Shown here in pieces: positions 34,279 to 43,123 of a stretch of DNA of 64,000 nucleotides. Every line of letters starts with the position of its first letter. Position 1 is the first letter of the stretch. The stretch is from Ruminococcus flavefaciens. GTDB lineage: Bacteria; Bacillota; Clostridia; Oscillospirales; Ruminococcaceae. Under the pieces are notes generated by a model. The model ran no database searches. It worked only from the letters and a program-made list of their open reading frames with translations, and was not told the origin of the DNA. Location: NCBI GenBank assembly GCA_002373775.1, contig DFJW01000083.1:64603-128602 (forward strand). The letters run 5' to 3'. The translations under genes and the position numbers were made by a program.

Positions 34279-35421
34279 CTATTCAGCCAATTTGCACAAC
34301 ATTTTCTTCAGAATATATCCCATATCCAATTTAAGAATAGTTCTTTTAGCTATTATGTCGCACTCATACAGAAGGGTTTTATTCTCATAAAAGGCTGCTG
34401 TCCCTACGATCTGCCCCTCTGATACCGGCGCCTCTATATATTCAGGCAGCACGGTGACCGTGCTCACAGTACCGGTGCCTTTCGGGATCACAAGTGCACT
34501 CTGGGAACGGAGTCCTATCTCCACAGCCGGCTCTTCGCCTTTGACCACTCTTAGCGGATGCAGAGCTTCATCCGGATATAATGTAGCTGTTACCGAATAC
34601 TGGTTTTTACCGTACTTGATAAGCTCTTTTGCCTTTGCATACGCGCTCGCCTCGTCTACAGCACCCAGAACTACAGATATGTACACTGTTCCAGAACCGG
34701 TACGCGCTCCTTCTGCTATGCTGTACCCCGTCTGCTCATAGTGCGCCGCTTTAAAGCCGATGTGACCTTCATAAGTACGTGCAAGAGTATTCTCATTAAC
34801 AAGTTCCGCTTTTCCGTCTTTGACAAAATCACGCCATGTTGAAAAATAGTCCGTCAAAAAATCGTATCCGCTGAGAGCTGAGCATATTACTGCTATGTCC
34901 TTTGCAGTGCTTATATTCCCCTCCTCGGGATACCCGAAAGGTGATACAAACACACTGTCCCTTATTCCAAGATCAAACGCCTCACTGTTCATTCTGCGTA
35001 CAAATCCGTCCGTGCTTCCTTCAGACTTCTCAGCAAGCACCATAAGCGCATCATTCGCATTTCCTATGATGACACTTTTCAGCAGTTCGTCAACCGTCAT
35101 TTTATCCCCGGGTTCAAGCCATACTACTGCACCTCTGATGCCGGTAACGCTGTCTGACGCCGTAAGGACATCGCTGAGCGCGTATCTGCCTGTGCTTATA
35201 TCTTCAGCTATAAGCAGCAGCGCCATAAGCTTGGTAAGATAGCCTGCATCAGCCGGCTTTTCGGCATCCTTCGATGCAAGGACTGTCCGCGTCTCCGCCT
35301 CTATCAGGACATACGAATCCGGCTCGGGTGCAGGAACTCTTTGACTGCGCACCATGCTGACCGGTGGGATTAGAAGCACTGATGCACATAACGTCAGTAT
35401 GATCTTACGGATCACGATCAT
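34279..35421 (-). CDS. DacF-like (S11) D,D-carboxypeptidase homologue, apparently inactive
   Basis: 380 residues from ATG 35421 (GAGGTG lies upstream). A signal peptide, an S11 serine D,D-peptidase domain and the C-terminal beta domain of PBP5-type proteins are visible. The three active-site motifs are damaged: SxxK reads Y61-L-T-K64, the SxN box reads NAN in IIGNANDALMVLAE, and KTG reads K224-A-A in HIGFKAAHY. The codons are clear in the DNA. The fold is otherwise preserved (VLASKDAEKPADAG, SGYDFLTDYFSTW), so it is a pseudoenzyme rather than a decayed gene. It may still bind muropeptides. It lies downstream of an inactive VanY-like gene and an apparently active DacF. Confidence 0.85.
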   Translation of the reverse strand: MIVIRKIILTLCASVLLIPPVSMVRSQRVPAPEPDSYVLIEAETRTVLASKDAEKPADAGYLTKLMALLLIAEDISTGRYALSDVLTASDSVTGIRGAVVWLEPGDKMTVDELLKSVIIGNANDALMVLAEKSEGSTDGFVRRMNSEAFDLGIRDSVFVSPFGYPEEGNISTAKDIAVICSALSGYDFLTDYFSTWRDFVKDGKAELVNENTLARTYEGHIGFKAAHYEQTGYSIAEGARTGSGTVYISVVLGAVDEASAYAKAKELIKYGKNQYSVTATLYPDEALHPLRVVKGEEPAVEIGLRSQSALVIPKGTGTVSTVTVLPEYIEAPVSEGQIVGTAAFYENKTLLYECDIIAKRTILKLDMGYILKKMLCKLAE

Positions 35422-35470
35422 ATATATCACCTCATTGGATTATATGTCGTAAATCCGCTTAAAATACAAA

Positions 35471-35499
35471 AAGCGGGCAGCTAATGGAACTGCCCACTT
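35471..35499 (-). terminator. Terminator after the VanY-like gene
   Basis: The stem AAGCGGGCAG/CTGCCCACTT (one C-A mismatch) precedes TTTTTGTATTTT on the minus strand, directly before the inactive DacF-like gene. Confidence 0.7.
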
Positions 35500-35537
35500 C
35501 ATCGTCGTTGGATCACTGCGTCCAGCGATCCACCCGT

Positions 35538-36503
35538 TTATTTCTTAATCGTTGTAATTATATACCCGTCGGAATTGTTTCCGGATATGGTATAGTTGCC
35601 CGAAATCGGCACACGAGCAAGCGTCGAATCACCCATGGATCCAACACTGTAAATTTCATATTCAACACCGTCAAGGCTGTATGAAAAAGCCTTGTCAAAG
35701 GTGTAGTCCTTCAGAAACTCAAGATATTCCTCCAGACACATGCCCTTCTCATTCATAATTGCCGCATGGACATTTCCTACATAACGCAGATGCCAAGGGC
35801 AGTAGTCATTCATAGTAACATCTTTTTTGCCTTGCGGATATCTCACGATAAATCCATACCGCGCACAATTATCCACAACCCATGACTCGGTATCGCGGCC
35901 GTCGTATTCTATTACGCTTCCATAGCCGTTCAGAGCCAGATCAACGGTATTTCCTGTTGCTGATTCAGGAAAATACCTGGGACAGAAAGAACCCTCACCT
36001 GTAAAAGTTTCGGTGGTCCCGTACACTATAAAATCTGCAAGTCCCGTTGCCGTATGGTAATCTTCCATCATCTTGTTGAACGCTTCAGCTGCGTCCTCAT
36101 TGAGTCTTACCGTTTCGCTTACAAGCGTATAATACTCGTTTTTATTCTTATAGAGATTCACCATGCCAGAGTTTGCTACCTCTGTTACCGGTCTCTCTTC
36201 TGTAAAAACAGCAAGCGCTCCTGTTGACAGTTTGGATGAAGGTATGCTAAGCTCAGAAAAACCCAGATTAGCAACGCCTTCAAATGCTGTAGTAGGCTCA
36301 GATTCATTTCCCAGGCTGCGTGTATCAGCAGTCGCTATCTCGACATTTCTTGTTGAGTTGGAACTGAAATCACCGCTCACCACAATATTGTTAGACTCAC
36401 TCTTAAAGAGGTCCCTTCTGAAATTATCAAGCAAGAATATGCTGCCTGATACCAGACACATCGCCGCAGCGACACGTCCCCATCTAAGGCGTCTTTTTGC
36501 CAT
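35538..36503 (-). CDS. VanY/M15B-like membrane-anchored protein, apparently inactive
   Basis: 321 residues. A basic N-terminus and one membrane anchor (about 12-27) precede a long linker, then an M15B-type domain. Compared with the intact copy encoded at 8900-10243, the zinc His is replaced by Ser (S181 in FPESATGNTVDL), the catalytic Glu by Cys (C235 in YCPWH), while D188 and H238 remain. The characteristic CARYGFIVRYPQGKKDVT segment is well kept. The enzyme should have lost its peptidase activity but could bind D-Ala-D-Ala ends. About 80 residues follow the domain, with no known motif. Confidence 0.82.
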   Translation of the reverse strand: MAKRRLRWGRVAAAMCLVSGSIFLLDNFRRDLFKSESNNIVVSGDFSSNSTRNVEIATADTRSLGNESEPTTAFEGVANLGFSELSIPSSKLSTGALAVFTEERPVTEVANSGMVNLYKNKNEYYTLVSETVRLNEDAAEAFNKMMEDYHTATGLADFIVYGTTETFTGEGSFCPRYFPESATGNTVDLALNGYGSVIEYDGRDTESWVVDNCARYGFIVRYPQGKKDVTMNDYCPWHLRYVGNVHAAIMNEKGMCLEEYLEFLKDYTFDKAFSYSLDGVEYEIYSVGSMGDSTLARVPISGNYTISGNNSDGYIITTIKK

Positions 36504-36803
36504 TTTTTATATCCTCCAAGGTTTTTGTTCTCCACACGTGCGGATGCCGCTGATCTTTTTCTGTTCTGCTGCCGTTTCTTTTTTGTTCTTGCAGCTAAAT
36601 GCGGTATCTCTGTTATTCTGTTATTCTCGTTCTTTGTTCTTGCGCTTTTCGCGTTCTTTTTCTTCGTTCTGCCGCTTCTTTGCTCTACTCCGCAAATAGC
36701 TTTCTCTCTCTTTTTTGTTTTGTTTCCTTGTTTGTCCTATTAGCAGCCTGAGGCTGCTTTCTGTTTCTTTGTTTTGTTTTGCCTTGTCTTTCTTTTTATG
36801 TAT
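36504..36803. other. Purine-rich leader (minus strand), no gene recognised
   Basis: About 300 bases, strongly pyrimidine-rich on the plus strand (so A/G-rich in the minus-strand mRNA), with many TTCTTTG and TTTTGTT units. It contains the palindrome GCAGCCTGAGGCTGC (36743-36757) and short tandem copies such as CTGTTATT. It lies between the active DacF and the VanY-like gene. I find no convincing coding sequence. Confidence 0.6.
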
Positions 36804-37862
36804 TCATCGCGCGGGAGGCTCGTAACGGTCTCCCTTGGCACAGTACACACTATAGGCACTCAACGTGTCATAGATGTTGTTCCAATTAGTCTTGCCCCCG
36901 CATAACACGAGGATAAAGGTCTTTCCTCCGACCTCTGCAAAGCTCTCTATACAATTTCCCGATTCGTCTGTATATCCGGTCTTTCCGCCTTTTATCAGCA
37001 CGCCCGGCATTTCATCGCCGTACATTCTCGAAAACAATGTGCTGGTAAATGTGAGCCCTTCAGGATTCAGCTCTGTCGGACCGTATTTATACTCATAACA
37101 TTCCAGTATCTCGCGGCATGTGCTGTTCTGGATTGCGTACTCCAGTATCACAGCCATATCCTCTGCCGTACTGTAGTGGTCAAGATCATGCAGCCCTGAC
37201 ACATTTGTAAAATGAGTGTTCTTCAGTCCCATCTCTTCAGCCTTGCTGTTCATTAACGCAACAAAAGCTTCTTCCGATCCTGCAATATGCTCTGCACATG
37301 CTAATGAAGCATCTGCGCCCGACATCAGTATCATTCCGTACAAGACATCTTTCAGTTCCGGAGTCTCGCCCGGTACAAAACCTGCTCTTGAAGCATCAAG
37401 AGCGATCATCGGATCTACCATTTCATTTGTTATCAGTACTCGCTCTGACATGTTGCTGATGTTCTCAACAGCTACTATCAGCGTCATTACCTTTGTCAGT
37501 GACGCAGGATACATCCTGCCTCTATGATTTCTGTACGCTATCACTTCGTTATCGTCGGCATTGATAAGGATCGAATGCGCCGCATCATAGTCATCACTGA
37601 ATCTTACAGATCTATCAGTCATTTCCGGATAAACGACAAAAGGCACAGCCGTTTCTCCCTGTGCAGAAGCTTCGCTGCTGTCTGTAACTGCCTCTTTGTT
37701 CTGACTTGCTTCTTCATCCGTGGTAAGAGTGATTACCTCCGAAGAGTCAGCTGAGTCGGTGTCCACATGTGTTTCTGTGAACGTACAGGCAGTACTGAAA
37801 GCACCTATAACTAACTGAACTAAAAGGAAAATCGCTGCGCCGGTTTTACAACTGCGTAACAT
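36804..37862 (-). CDS. D-alanyl-D-alanine carboxypeptidase (S11, DacF type)
   Basis: 352 residues. A signal peptide precedes an acidic Ser/Thr/Glu-rich linker (about 32-75), then the S11 domain. SxxK is intact as S121-L-T-K124 in YPASLTKVMT; KTG is intact in IKGGKTGYTDESGNC; the middle motif is SGAD (LMSGADASLACAEHIAG) instead of the usual SxN, a variation I have seen in clostridial members, so activity is likely. It removes terminal D-Ala from peptidoglycan. It appears to be the functional partner in this three-gene neighbourhood. Confidence 0.88.
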   Translation of the reverse strand: MLRSCKTGAAIFLLVQLVIGAFSTACTFTETHVDTDSADSSEVITLTTDEEASQNKEAVTDSSEASAQGETAVPFVVYPEMTDRSVRFSDDYDAAHSILINADDNEVIAYRNHRGRMYPASLTKVMTLIVAVENISNMSERVLITNEMVDPMIALDASRAGFVPGETPELKDVLYGMILMSGADASLACAEHIAGSEEAFVALMNSKAEEMGLKNTHFTNVSGLHDLDHYSTAEDMAVILEYAIQNSTCREILECYEYKYGPTELNPEGLTFTSTLFSRMYGDEMPGVLIKGGKTGYTDESGNCIESFAEVGGKTFILVLCGGKTNWNNIYDTLSAYSVYCAKGDRYEPPAR

Positions 37863-37924
37863 TACTTTTATTTTCCTCTCTTTGTTCGTTCTACACTTTT
37901 ATGTTAATATATCTCTGTGTATAT

Positions 37925-37953
37925 ATTATAATACATTTTTCTTATGATGTCAA
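37925..37953 (-). promoter_or_regulatory. Consensus promoter of the DacF gene
   Basis: On the minus strand, -35 TTGACA (37948-37953), 17-bp spacer, -10 TATAAT (37925-37930), about 60 bp before the start codon. Confidence 0.88.
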
Positions 37954-38174
37954 CAAATTTCAAAATGATTCTGATTTTCTCCAAATTGCACAAACTTAAC
38001 TGTCAGTATTCTTGCATTCTAACAATTTGTTTCCACTTTTCCGCATTATACGGTCATTTGCTATCCGTCAGTGCTTGCGCCTCGTTATGCTAAATCCTGT
38101 GTTTTGCTTGTGACACAGCACAATATATTGTGTCCGCAGACCTTTGAAAATCGAACTATCATTATAATACTGAA
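37954..38174. other. Non-coding region between rsmA and dacF
   Basis: About 220 bases upstream of the dacF promoter. I see no gene, only a short inverted repeat, GACACAGCACAATATATTGTG (partial), near 38112-38134. Nothing else can be assigned. Confidence 0.5.
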
Positions 38175-38206
38175 AAAAATGCTGCGCATTGAAACGCAGC
38201 ATTTTT
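38175..38206 (-). terminator. Terminator after rsmA
   Basis: A 12-bp perfect stem AAAAATGCTGCG/CGCAGCATTTTT; on the minus strand it is followed by a T-run. Confidence 0.88.
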
Positions 38207-38214
38207 AGTTTATA

Positions 38215-39081
38215 CTATTTACTTTTATCCAGTTCTTTCAGAGCCGATGAAAGTGCTATGAGTTCATCCATTTCAAGCTGTTCAAGCCGTACATTCTCAG
38301 CCAGTCCGGCATTGCGCAGTGCCTCTCCTACCACCTCCTTGGATATTGAAAGCTGTGAAGAAAGCGCATTCAATGCCGTTTTTCTTCTCTGTGAAAATCC
38401 ACCTTTGACTACACGGAAGAAGTATTTTTCGGATTCCGGATCAAGCATCGGTTCTGCGTATGGTTCGATTTTTATTACTGCCGAGTCCACATTCGGCGCC
38501 GGCATGAAACTGCCGCGGGATACTCCGAACAGCTGCTTGGCTTTTCCGTAATAGTTCACTGCCACAGTTATCGCTCCGGATTCCCTTGAACCTACTTTTG
38601 CGCAGAGACGCTGTGCCGCTTCCTTCTGTACCATTACTGTTATAGATTCTACCGGCAGTCTGCTCTCAAGCAGCAGCATCAGCACGGGAGATGTTATATA
38701 GTACGGAAGATTGGCACATACTGCGGCTTTCAGCCCTTTGAAGTCTTCTTCGATTATCTTCCTGAGATCACATTTCATAACGTCTTCGTTGTATATGTGA
38801 ACATTGTCAAATCCTTCAAGTGTCTCTTCAAGTATCGGCAGAAGACGGGTATCTATCTCTACCGCTGATACCTTGTCTGCACGGAGAGCGAGTTCCTTTG
38901 TCAGTACGCCTATACCTGTTCCTATTTCAAGTACTCCATAGCCCTGACGTGCATTTCCGTTCTCTGCTATTTTCGGGCATATATCGGGATTGATTATGAA
39001 GTTCTGCCCGAGACCTTTTGAAAAACTGAAACCATGCCGTCCAAGTATTTCCTTTACTGTTCCTATGTTTGTAAGATTCAT
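38215..39081 (-). CDS. rsmA: 16S rRNA dimethyladenosine transferase
   Basis: 288 residues. It dimethylates two adjacent adenosines near the 3' end of 16S rRNA using SAM. Visible: FSFSKGLGQNFIINPDICPKIAENG, SAM loop VLEIGTGIGVLTKELA, and the catalytic NLPYYITSPVLMLLL. The downstream region FSQRRKTALNALSSQL is typical. A conserved small gene lies just upstream. Confidence 0.97.
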   Translation of the reverse strand: MNLTNIGTVKEILGRHGFSFSKGLGQNFIINPDICPKIAENGNARQGYGVLEIGTGIGVLTKELALRADKVSAVEIDTRLLPILEETLEGFDNVHIYNEDVMKCDLRKIIEEDFKGLKAAVCANLPYYITSPVLMLLLESRLPVESITVMVQKEAAQRLCAKVGSRESGAITVAVNYYGKAKQLFGVSRGSFMPAPNVDSAVIKIEPYAEPMLDPESEKYFFRVVKGGFSQRRKTALNALSSQLSISKEVVGEALRNAGLAENVRLEQLEMDELIALSSALKELDKSK

Positions 39082-39089
39082 CCTGCACC

Positions 39090-39353
39090 TCAGACCTTGT
39101 GTTTTTCTTTTTCCCTGAATTCGCTCTGCTTCGCATCATTCAGCTTTTCCATATTGTTTACAAGATAGTCAGCTGAACGGTAAGCATGCTGAAAATCTGT
39201 GTCCTTGAAGTGCACTTTCAGATCAACATACTCTCCGTCGATGTTTATGTCAAGTCCGCTGATCTGACGTCCGGGATGTTTGCTGTAGGCATATTCTATA
39301 TATGCATCTATCTCTCTGCGCTCCATTTCGCCGCCTGTTATATTGATCTTCAT
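39090..39353 (-). CDS. Small conserved hypothetical protein, 87 residues
   Basis: Pattern: MKINITGGEMERREIDAYIE, then HPGRQISGLDINIDGEYVDLKVHF, ending in a charged helix. I recall similar short proteins in Clostridia that databases label, without support, as anaerobic ribonucleotide reductase fragments; no glycyl-radical or Cys motif is present here. An RBS (GAGGTAAC) precedes the ATG. It lies between a flavoprotein and rsmA. Function unknown. Confidence 0.8.
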   Translation of the reverse strand: MKINITGGEMERREIDAYIEYAYSKHPGRQISGLDINIDGEYVDLKVHFKDTDFQHAYRSADYLVNNMEKLNDAKQSEFREKEKHKV

Positions 39354-39377
39354 AGTTACCTCCGTTCTTGTATGTGA

Positions 39378-40964
39378 TCAGTTATTTTCGTATGCTGAAC
39401 AAACTGCTTCCGCACATTTCATGCCGTCTACTGCCGCTGATACTATTCCTCCGGCATACCCTGCTCCTTCTCCGCATGGGTAAAGTCCTGCCGCAGACAA
39501 TGAAACAAGATCTTCGCCTCTGTTTATCCTTACAGGTGAACTGCTCCTGCTCTCAACTCCCGTAAGAACGGCTTCTGCATCATCAAACCCAGGTATCTTT
39601 TTCCCCATCTCTTTTATTCCGAGCCGCAGGCTTTCACAGACGAAATCCGGCAGATATTCGTCTGGAAGCGCAAAACGTGTGCCGGGAAGATATGACGGCT
39701 TCACTCTGCCGAAAATATTTTCTCCACCGTCTAAAAACGCTCCCAGCACCGAAACTGGCGCGTGATAATCAGAGCCGCCGGCTATATATGCTTTTTCTTC
39801 TATTTCCCGCTGGAAATACATCCCGGCAAGCGGATGATCGCTGCCGTAATCCTCTGGGCCGACATTCACCAGCAAGGCGCTGTTTGAGTTTTCTTCATTT
39901 CTCGCAAAGTAACTCATGCCGTTTACCGCCAGTCTCCCGTTCTCGGAGGATGCTGCCATTACTTCGCCTCCCGGACACATACAGAAAGTGTAAAGTGTCC
40001 TTCCGTTAGGCAGATGTACCGCAAGCTTATAATCAGCTGCTTTCAATGCCGGATGTCCGGCTGATCTGCCATACATCGCCCTGTCTATATCCTGCCGCAG
40101 ATGTTCGATACGGACACCTACAGCAAAACTCTTCTGTGACAGACTTATGCTTTTTTCATGCAATAATTCAAATACGTCCCTTGCACTGTGCCCTGTGGCG
40201 AGTATCACCTGTGATGTGCTGATGCTGTTTTGGCTGCCGTCTTTTTCGTAGCTGACAGATACTATCCTGCCTTCTGATATGTCAAATCCGCAGAATCTCG
40301 CTCCGAACCTTACTTCTCCGCCAAGACTGATAACACGCTCTCGCAGTGCCTTTACCACTCCGCGAAGTTTGTCCGTTCCTATATGAGGCTTGGCAAGCCA
40401 CAATATCTCTTCGGGTGCTCCGAACTCGACAAATTTTTCGAGTATCCAGCTTATCCGTCTGTCCTTTACTCCTGTAGTCAGTTTTCCGTCTGAAAATGTT
40501 CCTGCTCCGCCTTCTCCGAACTGCACGTTGCACTCCGGATCAAGCTTTCCGGTAGTCCTGAAAAGCTCGACCGACTTGCAGCGTGTATCTACGTCGGCTC
40601 CCCGTTCAAGTACTATCGGCCTTGCTCCTGCCATTGCAAGAACAAGTGCCGCAAACATGCCTGCCGGTCCGAATCCTACTACGACCGGTCTGCATCTGCC
40701 TTTATACGCCGGCGGGATGTAATCTTCTTTTGTGACCGGTACTGCATTCTTTATAATCCTGAGAAGTTTTCCTTCGTTATCTGCGGTGATATCGACGGAT
40801 ATTATAAAGTGGACATCGTTCTTCCGGCGTGCATCTACCGATCTTTTCGAAAGTCTGACACTTTTGATGCTTTCCCGTTTTATGCGCAGTTTTTTTGAGC
40901 ACAGCTCCTCAAGCCCGGAAAAATCAAAATCAAGAGGGACACTTATCCCATTTACCCTTATCAT
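39378..40964 (-). CDS. FAD-dependent dehydrogenase (COG2509-like)
   Basis: 528 residues from ATG 40964 (MIRVNGISVPL), preceded by AAAGGAG; this start overlaps the previous stop by 4 nt (ATGA). A short N-terminal domain (about 1-90) is followed by an FAD-binding fold: VVVGFGPAGMFAALVLAMAGARPIVLERG, QFGEGGAGTFSDGKLTTG, ILATGHSARDVFELL, and GLYPCGEGAGYAGGIVSAAVDGMKCAEAV. The family is widespread in Firmicutes and the substrate is not known. Confidence 0.9.
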   Translation of the reverse strand: MIRVNGISVPLDFDFSGLEELCSKKLRIKRESIKSVRLSKRSVDARRKNDVHFIISVDITADNEGKLLRIIKNAVPVTKEDYIPPAYKGRCRPVVVGFGPAGMFAALVLAMAGARPIVLERGADVDTRCKSVELFRTTGKLDPECNVQFGEGGAGTFSDGKLTTGVKDRRISWILEKFVEFGAPEEILWLAKPHIGTDKLRGVVKALRERVISLGGEVRFGARFCGFDISEGRIVSVSYEKDGSQNSISTSQVILATGHSARDVFELLHEKSISLSQKSFAVGVRIEHLRQDIDRAMYGRSAGHPALKAADYKLAVHLPNGRTLYTFCMCPGGEVMAASSENGRLAVNGMSYFARNEENSNSALLVNVGPEDYGSDHPLAGMYFQREIEEKAYIAGGSDYHAPVSVLGAFLDGGENIFGRVKPSYLPGTRFALPDEYLPDFVCESLRLGIKEMGKKIPGFDDAEAVLTGVESRSSSPVRINRGEDLVSLSAAGLYPCGEGAGYAGGIVSAAVDGMKCAEAVCSAYENN

Positions 40965-42193
40965 CCGGTCACTCCTTTCAGCTGCATCGCTGCATTCTTT
41001 CCGGCAACGTACCCGGATGACCATGCCCATTGCAGATTGTAGCCTCCGCAGTCGCCTACTATATCAAGTATCTCTCCGCAGAGGTATACTTCCGGTTCAA
41101 GCTTCGAACGAAGTCCGACATCCACACATGCGGCGTGGACACCGCCCATTGTCGCCTGTGAATTCTTCCACGGTGCTGCTCCTGTCACTTTGAATTCCAG
41201 CTGCTTTATACGCCGGCATATCTTGTCAAGATCAGCGTCGGTCAGTTTACATATCAGCTCGTTCATCGGTCTGCCAAGAGTGTTCTTTACTATGCAGACC
41301 GCAAGGTTCTTAGGGAAAAGTCCGGTAAGCAGTTCTGCTGTTTCCTGACTGCTGCGGACTCTGCGTATCTTTTTCAGCCGTTCAAACAGTTCTGCATGTG
41401 ACATATCAGAAAGGTCCGCTCTCAGTATCAGTCCGCCTTCGTACTGCTGATACAGATATGCAAGATCAAACACACATATGCCGGATACGGTATTCTCTGT
41501 GAACTGTATCTCACCATATCGGCTCTCAAGTTCTTTGCCGCCTGATACCGCGGTTATCTTTCCCTTGACACGGACGCCCTTCAGTCCTTTCAGAGATTCC
41601 GGAGCTGCTTTTAACGGAGCTACTGCCGGGCATATATTCGATACCTTATATCCTTTATTCCTCAGCAGGCGCATCAATGTTCCGTCTGTTCCCATGTCGG
41701 GGGCGGCATATCCTCCTGCTGATATCACCAGGCGGCGGCAGCTGAGCTTTCTTCCGTCCTTCGCATGCAGAGTTACTATGCCTTTGTTTATGACGTAATC
41801 GACTACGTCAAATCCACATATCTCGTCTATCGAGAGTTCTTTCATCCGCATGCGCAGTGCGCTGAGCACCGATGCTGCCGAATTGCTGGCAGGATACATC
41901 CTGCCCTGCTCATCTGTTACACATACTACGCCAAGCTCTATGAACATGTCTTCCGCAGTTGGTGCAGCTCTGAATATCTCTTCTGTGAATGCGACTGAAC
42001 CGTGATAATGAGAGACGGAAAGATCAGTGTTGCTCAGGTTGCATCTGCCGTTGCCGGTCGAAAGTATCTTCTTTCCCACACGGTCAAGCCTCTCTGCTAC
42101 TGCAACTGACAATTCAGGACAATTCTCTTTTGCCGATATCGCAGCAGCTAACCCGGATGCGCCTCCGCCGGCTATAATTATATCATGATCCAT
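40961..42193 (-). CDS. NAD(P)/FAD-dependent oxidoreductase (HI0933/BaiN type)
   Basis: 410 residues. The FAD loop IIIAGGGASGLAAAISA, LDRVGKKILSTGNGRCNLSN, and the conserved C-terminus FKVTGAAPWKNSQATMGGVHAACVD...LYLCGEILDIVGDCGGYNLQWAWSSGYVAGKNAA-like region mark the HI0933 group. BaiN was implicated in bile acid dehydroxylation in one gut bacterium, but most members are uncharacterised, so I give no substrate. It is coupled to the following FAD dehydrogenase. Confidence 0.93.
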   Translation of the reverse strand: MDHDIIIAGGGASGLAAAISAKENCPELSVAVAERLDRVGKKILSTGNGRCNLSNTDLSVSHYHGSVAFTEEIFRAAPTAEDMFIELGVVCVTDEQGRMYPASNSAASVLSALRMRMKELSIDEICGFDVVDYVINKGIVTLHAKDGRKLSCRRLVISAGGYAAPDMGTDGTLMRLLRNKGYKVSNICPAVAPLKAAPESLKGLKGVRVKGKITAVSGGKELESRYGEIQFTENTVSGICVFDLAYLYQQYEGGLILRADLSDMSHAELFERLKKIRRVRSSQETAELLTGLFPKNLAVCIVKNTLGRPMNELICKLTDADLDKICRRIKQLEFKVTGAAPWKNSQATMGGVHAACVDVGLRSKLEPEVYLCGEILDIVGDCGGYNLQWAWSSGYVAGKNAAMQLKGVTG

Positions 42194-42202
42194 TTTATCA
42201 CC

Positions 42203-43123
42203 TCAGTCCGGTATAATATCTATCACTGCTACCTCAGGACGGTTATTGAACCTTATAGGAGCAGGTGCTGCACCAAGTCCGGAAGTTATGAACATGTATC
42301 CGCCGTTATAACTGAATAAGCCTTTGTCATATACCGGCATATCCTTGTACCTTATCTCGGGAATCCACGCTCCTGTTTCAGAATAGTACAGCGGCCCCAT
42401 TCCAAATGGAAGCTGTATCATTGAGCCGTGTGTATCGGCACATATCGTCAGGTCAGCTCCGAATTCTGCGAATTTCTCGTAATTCGGGATGTGTGCGAGC
42501 AGTATGGAATAGCAATCGTCTTCAAGTTCAAATTCATTGTGAAGATCAAATGTCGAACTGTAGTACACATTGTCTATACCTATTATCTGGAAACGCGCTC
42601 CGTTTACCTCAATTATGTCGCACTGATAATCCATGAGTTTCGCGCCGGTCCTGCGGACCGCTTTCTTATAGTAAGCATCCGTGTCGTGTTCTCCGGTGAC
42701 TACATATACCATATAGCCCTCATCAACTACCGACTGTATCAGCTCTACCGCTTTGTCTATAAGATCATTGCTGCTCTCTCGCGTGTACATATCTCCCATT
42801 ATCATTACGATATCAGGATCAGTCTTGTTTATCTTCCGGAGTATGCGCTTGTTGCTTATGCCGTGCTTTGTAACATGCTGGTCGCTTATGACTGTAAGTC
42901 TTACAGTTGACGACACTTTATCAGAGCTTATACTCAGCTTGTTTATCTTTATCGTATAATTGTTGAACCACCAGAACAGGAACATAAGTATCAGTGCAGC
43001 ACAGAAGCGCCTTATCCTGAACTTTGCCCTTGAACGTTTTTTTCTGACTGCCGGTCTCTCTTCGGCAGGCGTGTCTTCCTCTGCTGTTTGTCCGAAAAAT
43101 TCTTTTATCTCTTCTTCATTCAT
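42203..43123 (-). CDS. Membrane-anchored metallophosphoesterase
   Basis: 306 residues. A membrane helix (about 33-50) precedes a calcineurin-like phosphoesterase domain: VISDQHVTKHG (DxH), IMGDMYTR (GD), YVVTGEHDTDAYYK (usual GNHD/E here GEHD), SILLAHIPNYEKF, and ICADTHGSMIQLPFG (usual GHTHGG here ADTHGS). Two motifs are therefore changed, which could affect metal binding. Relatives of the YkuE/YaeI type act on lipid or membrane substrates. It shares its ATG with the end of mscS (1-nt overlap). Confidence 0.85.
   Translation of the reverse strand: MNEEEIKEFFGQTAEEDTPAEERPAVRKKRSRAKFRIRRFCAALILMFLFWWFNNYTIKINKLSISSDKVSSTVRLTVISDQHVTKHGISNKRILRKINKTDPDIVMIMGDMYTRESSNDLIDKAVELIQSVVDEGYMVYVVTGEHDTDAYYKKAVRRTGAKLMDYQCDIIEVNGARFQIIGIDNVYYSSTFDLHNEFELEDDCYSILLAHIPNYEKFAEFGADLTICADTHGSMIQLPFGMGPLYYSETGAWIPEIRYKDMPVYDKGLFSYNGGYMFITSGLGAAPAPIRFNNRPEVAVIDIIPD

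Noticed and set aside
39090..39353. Anaerobic ribonucleotide reductase fragment
   Set aside because: No glycyl-radical or Cys motif; the protein looks complete with its own RBS, so the label is not supported.
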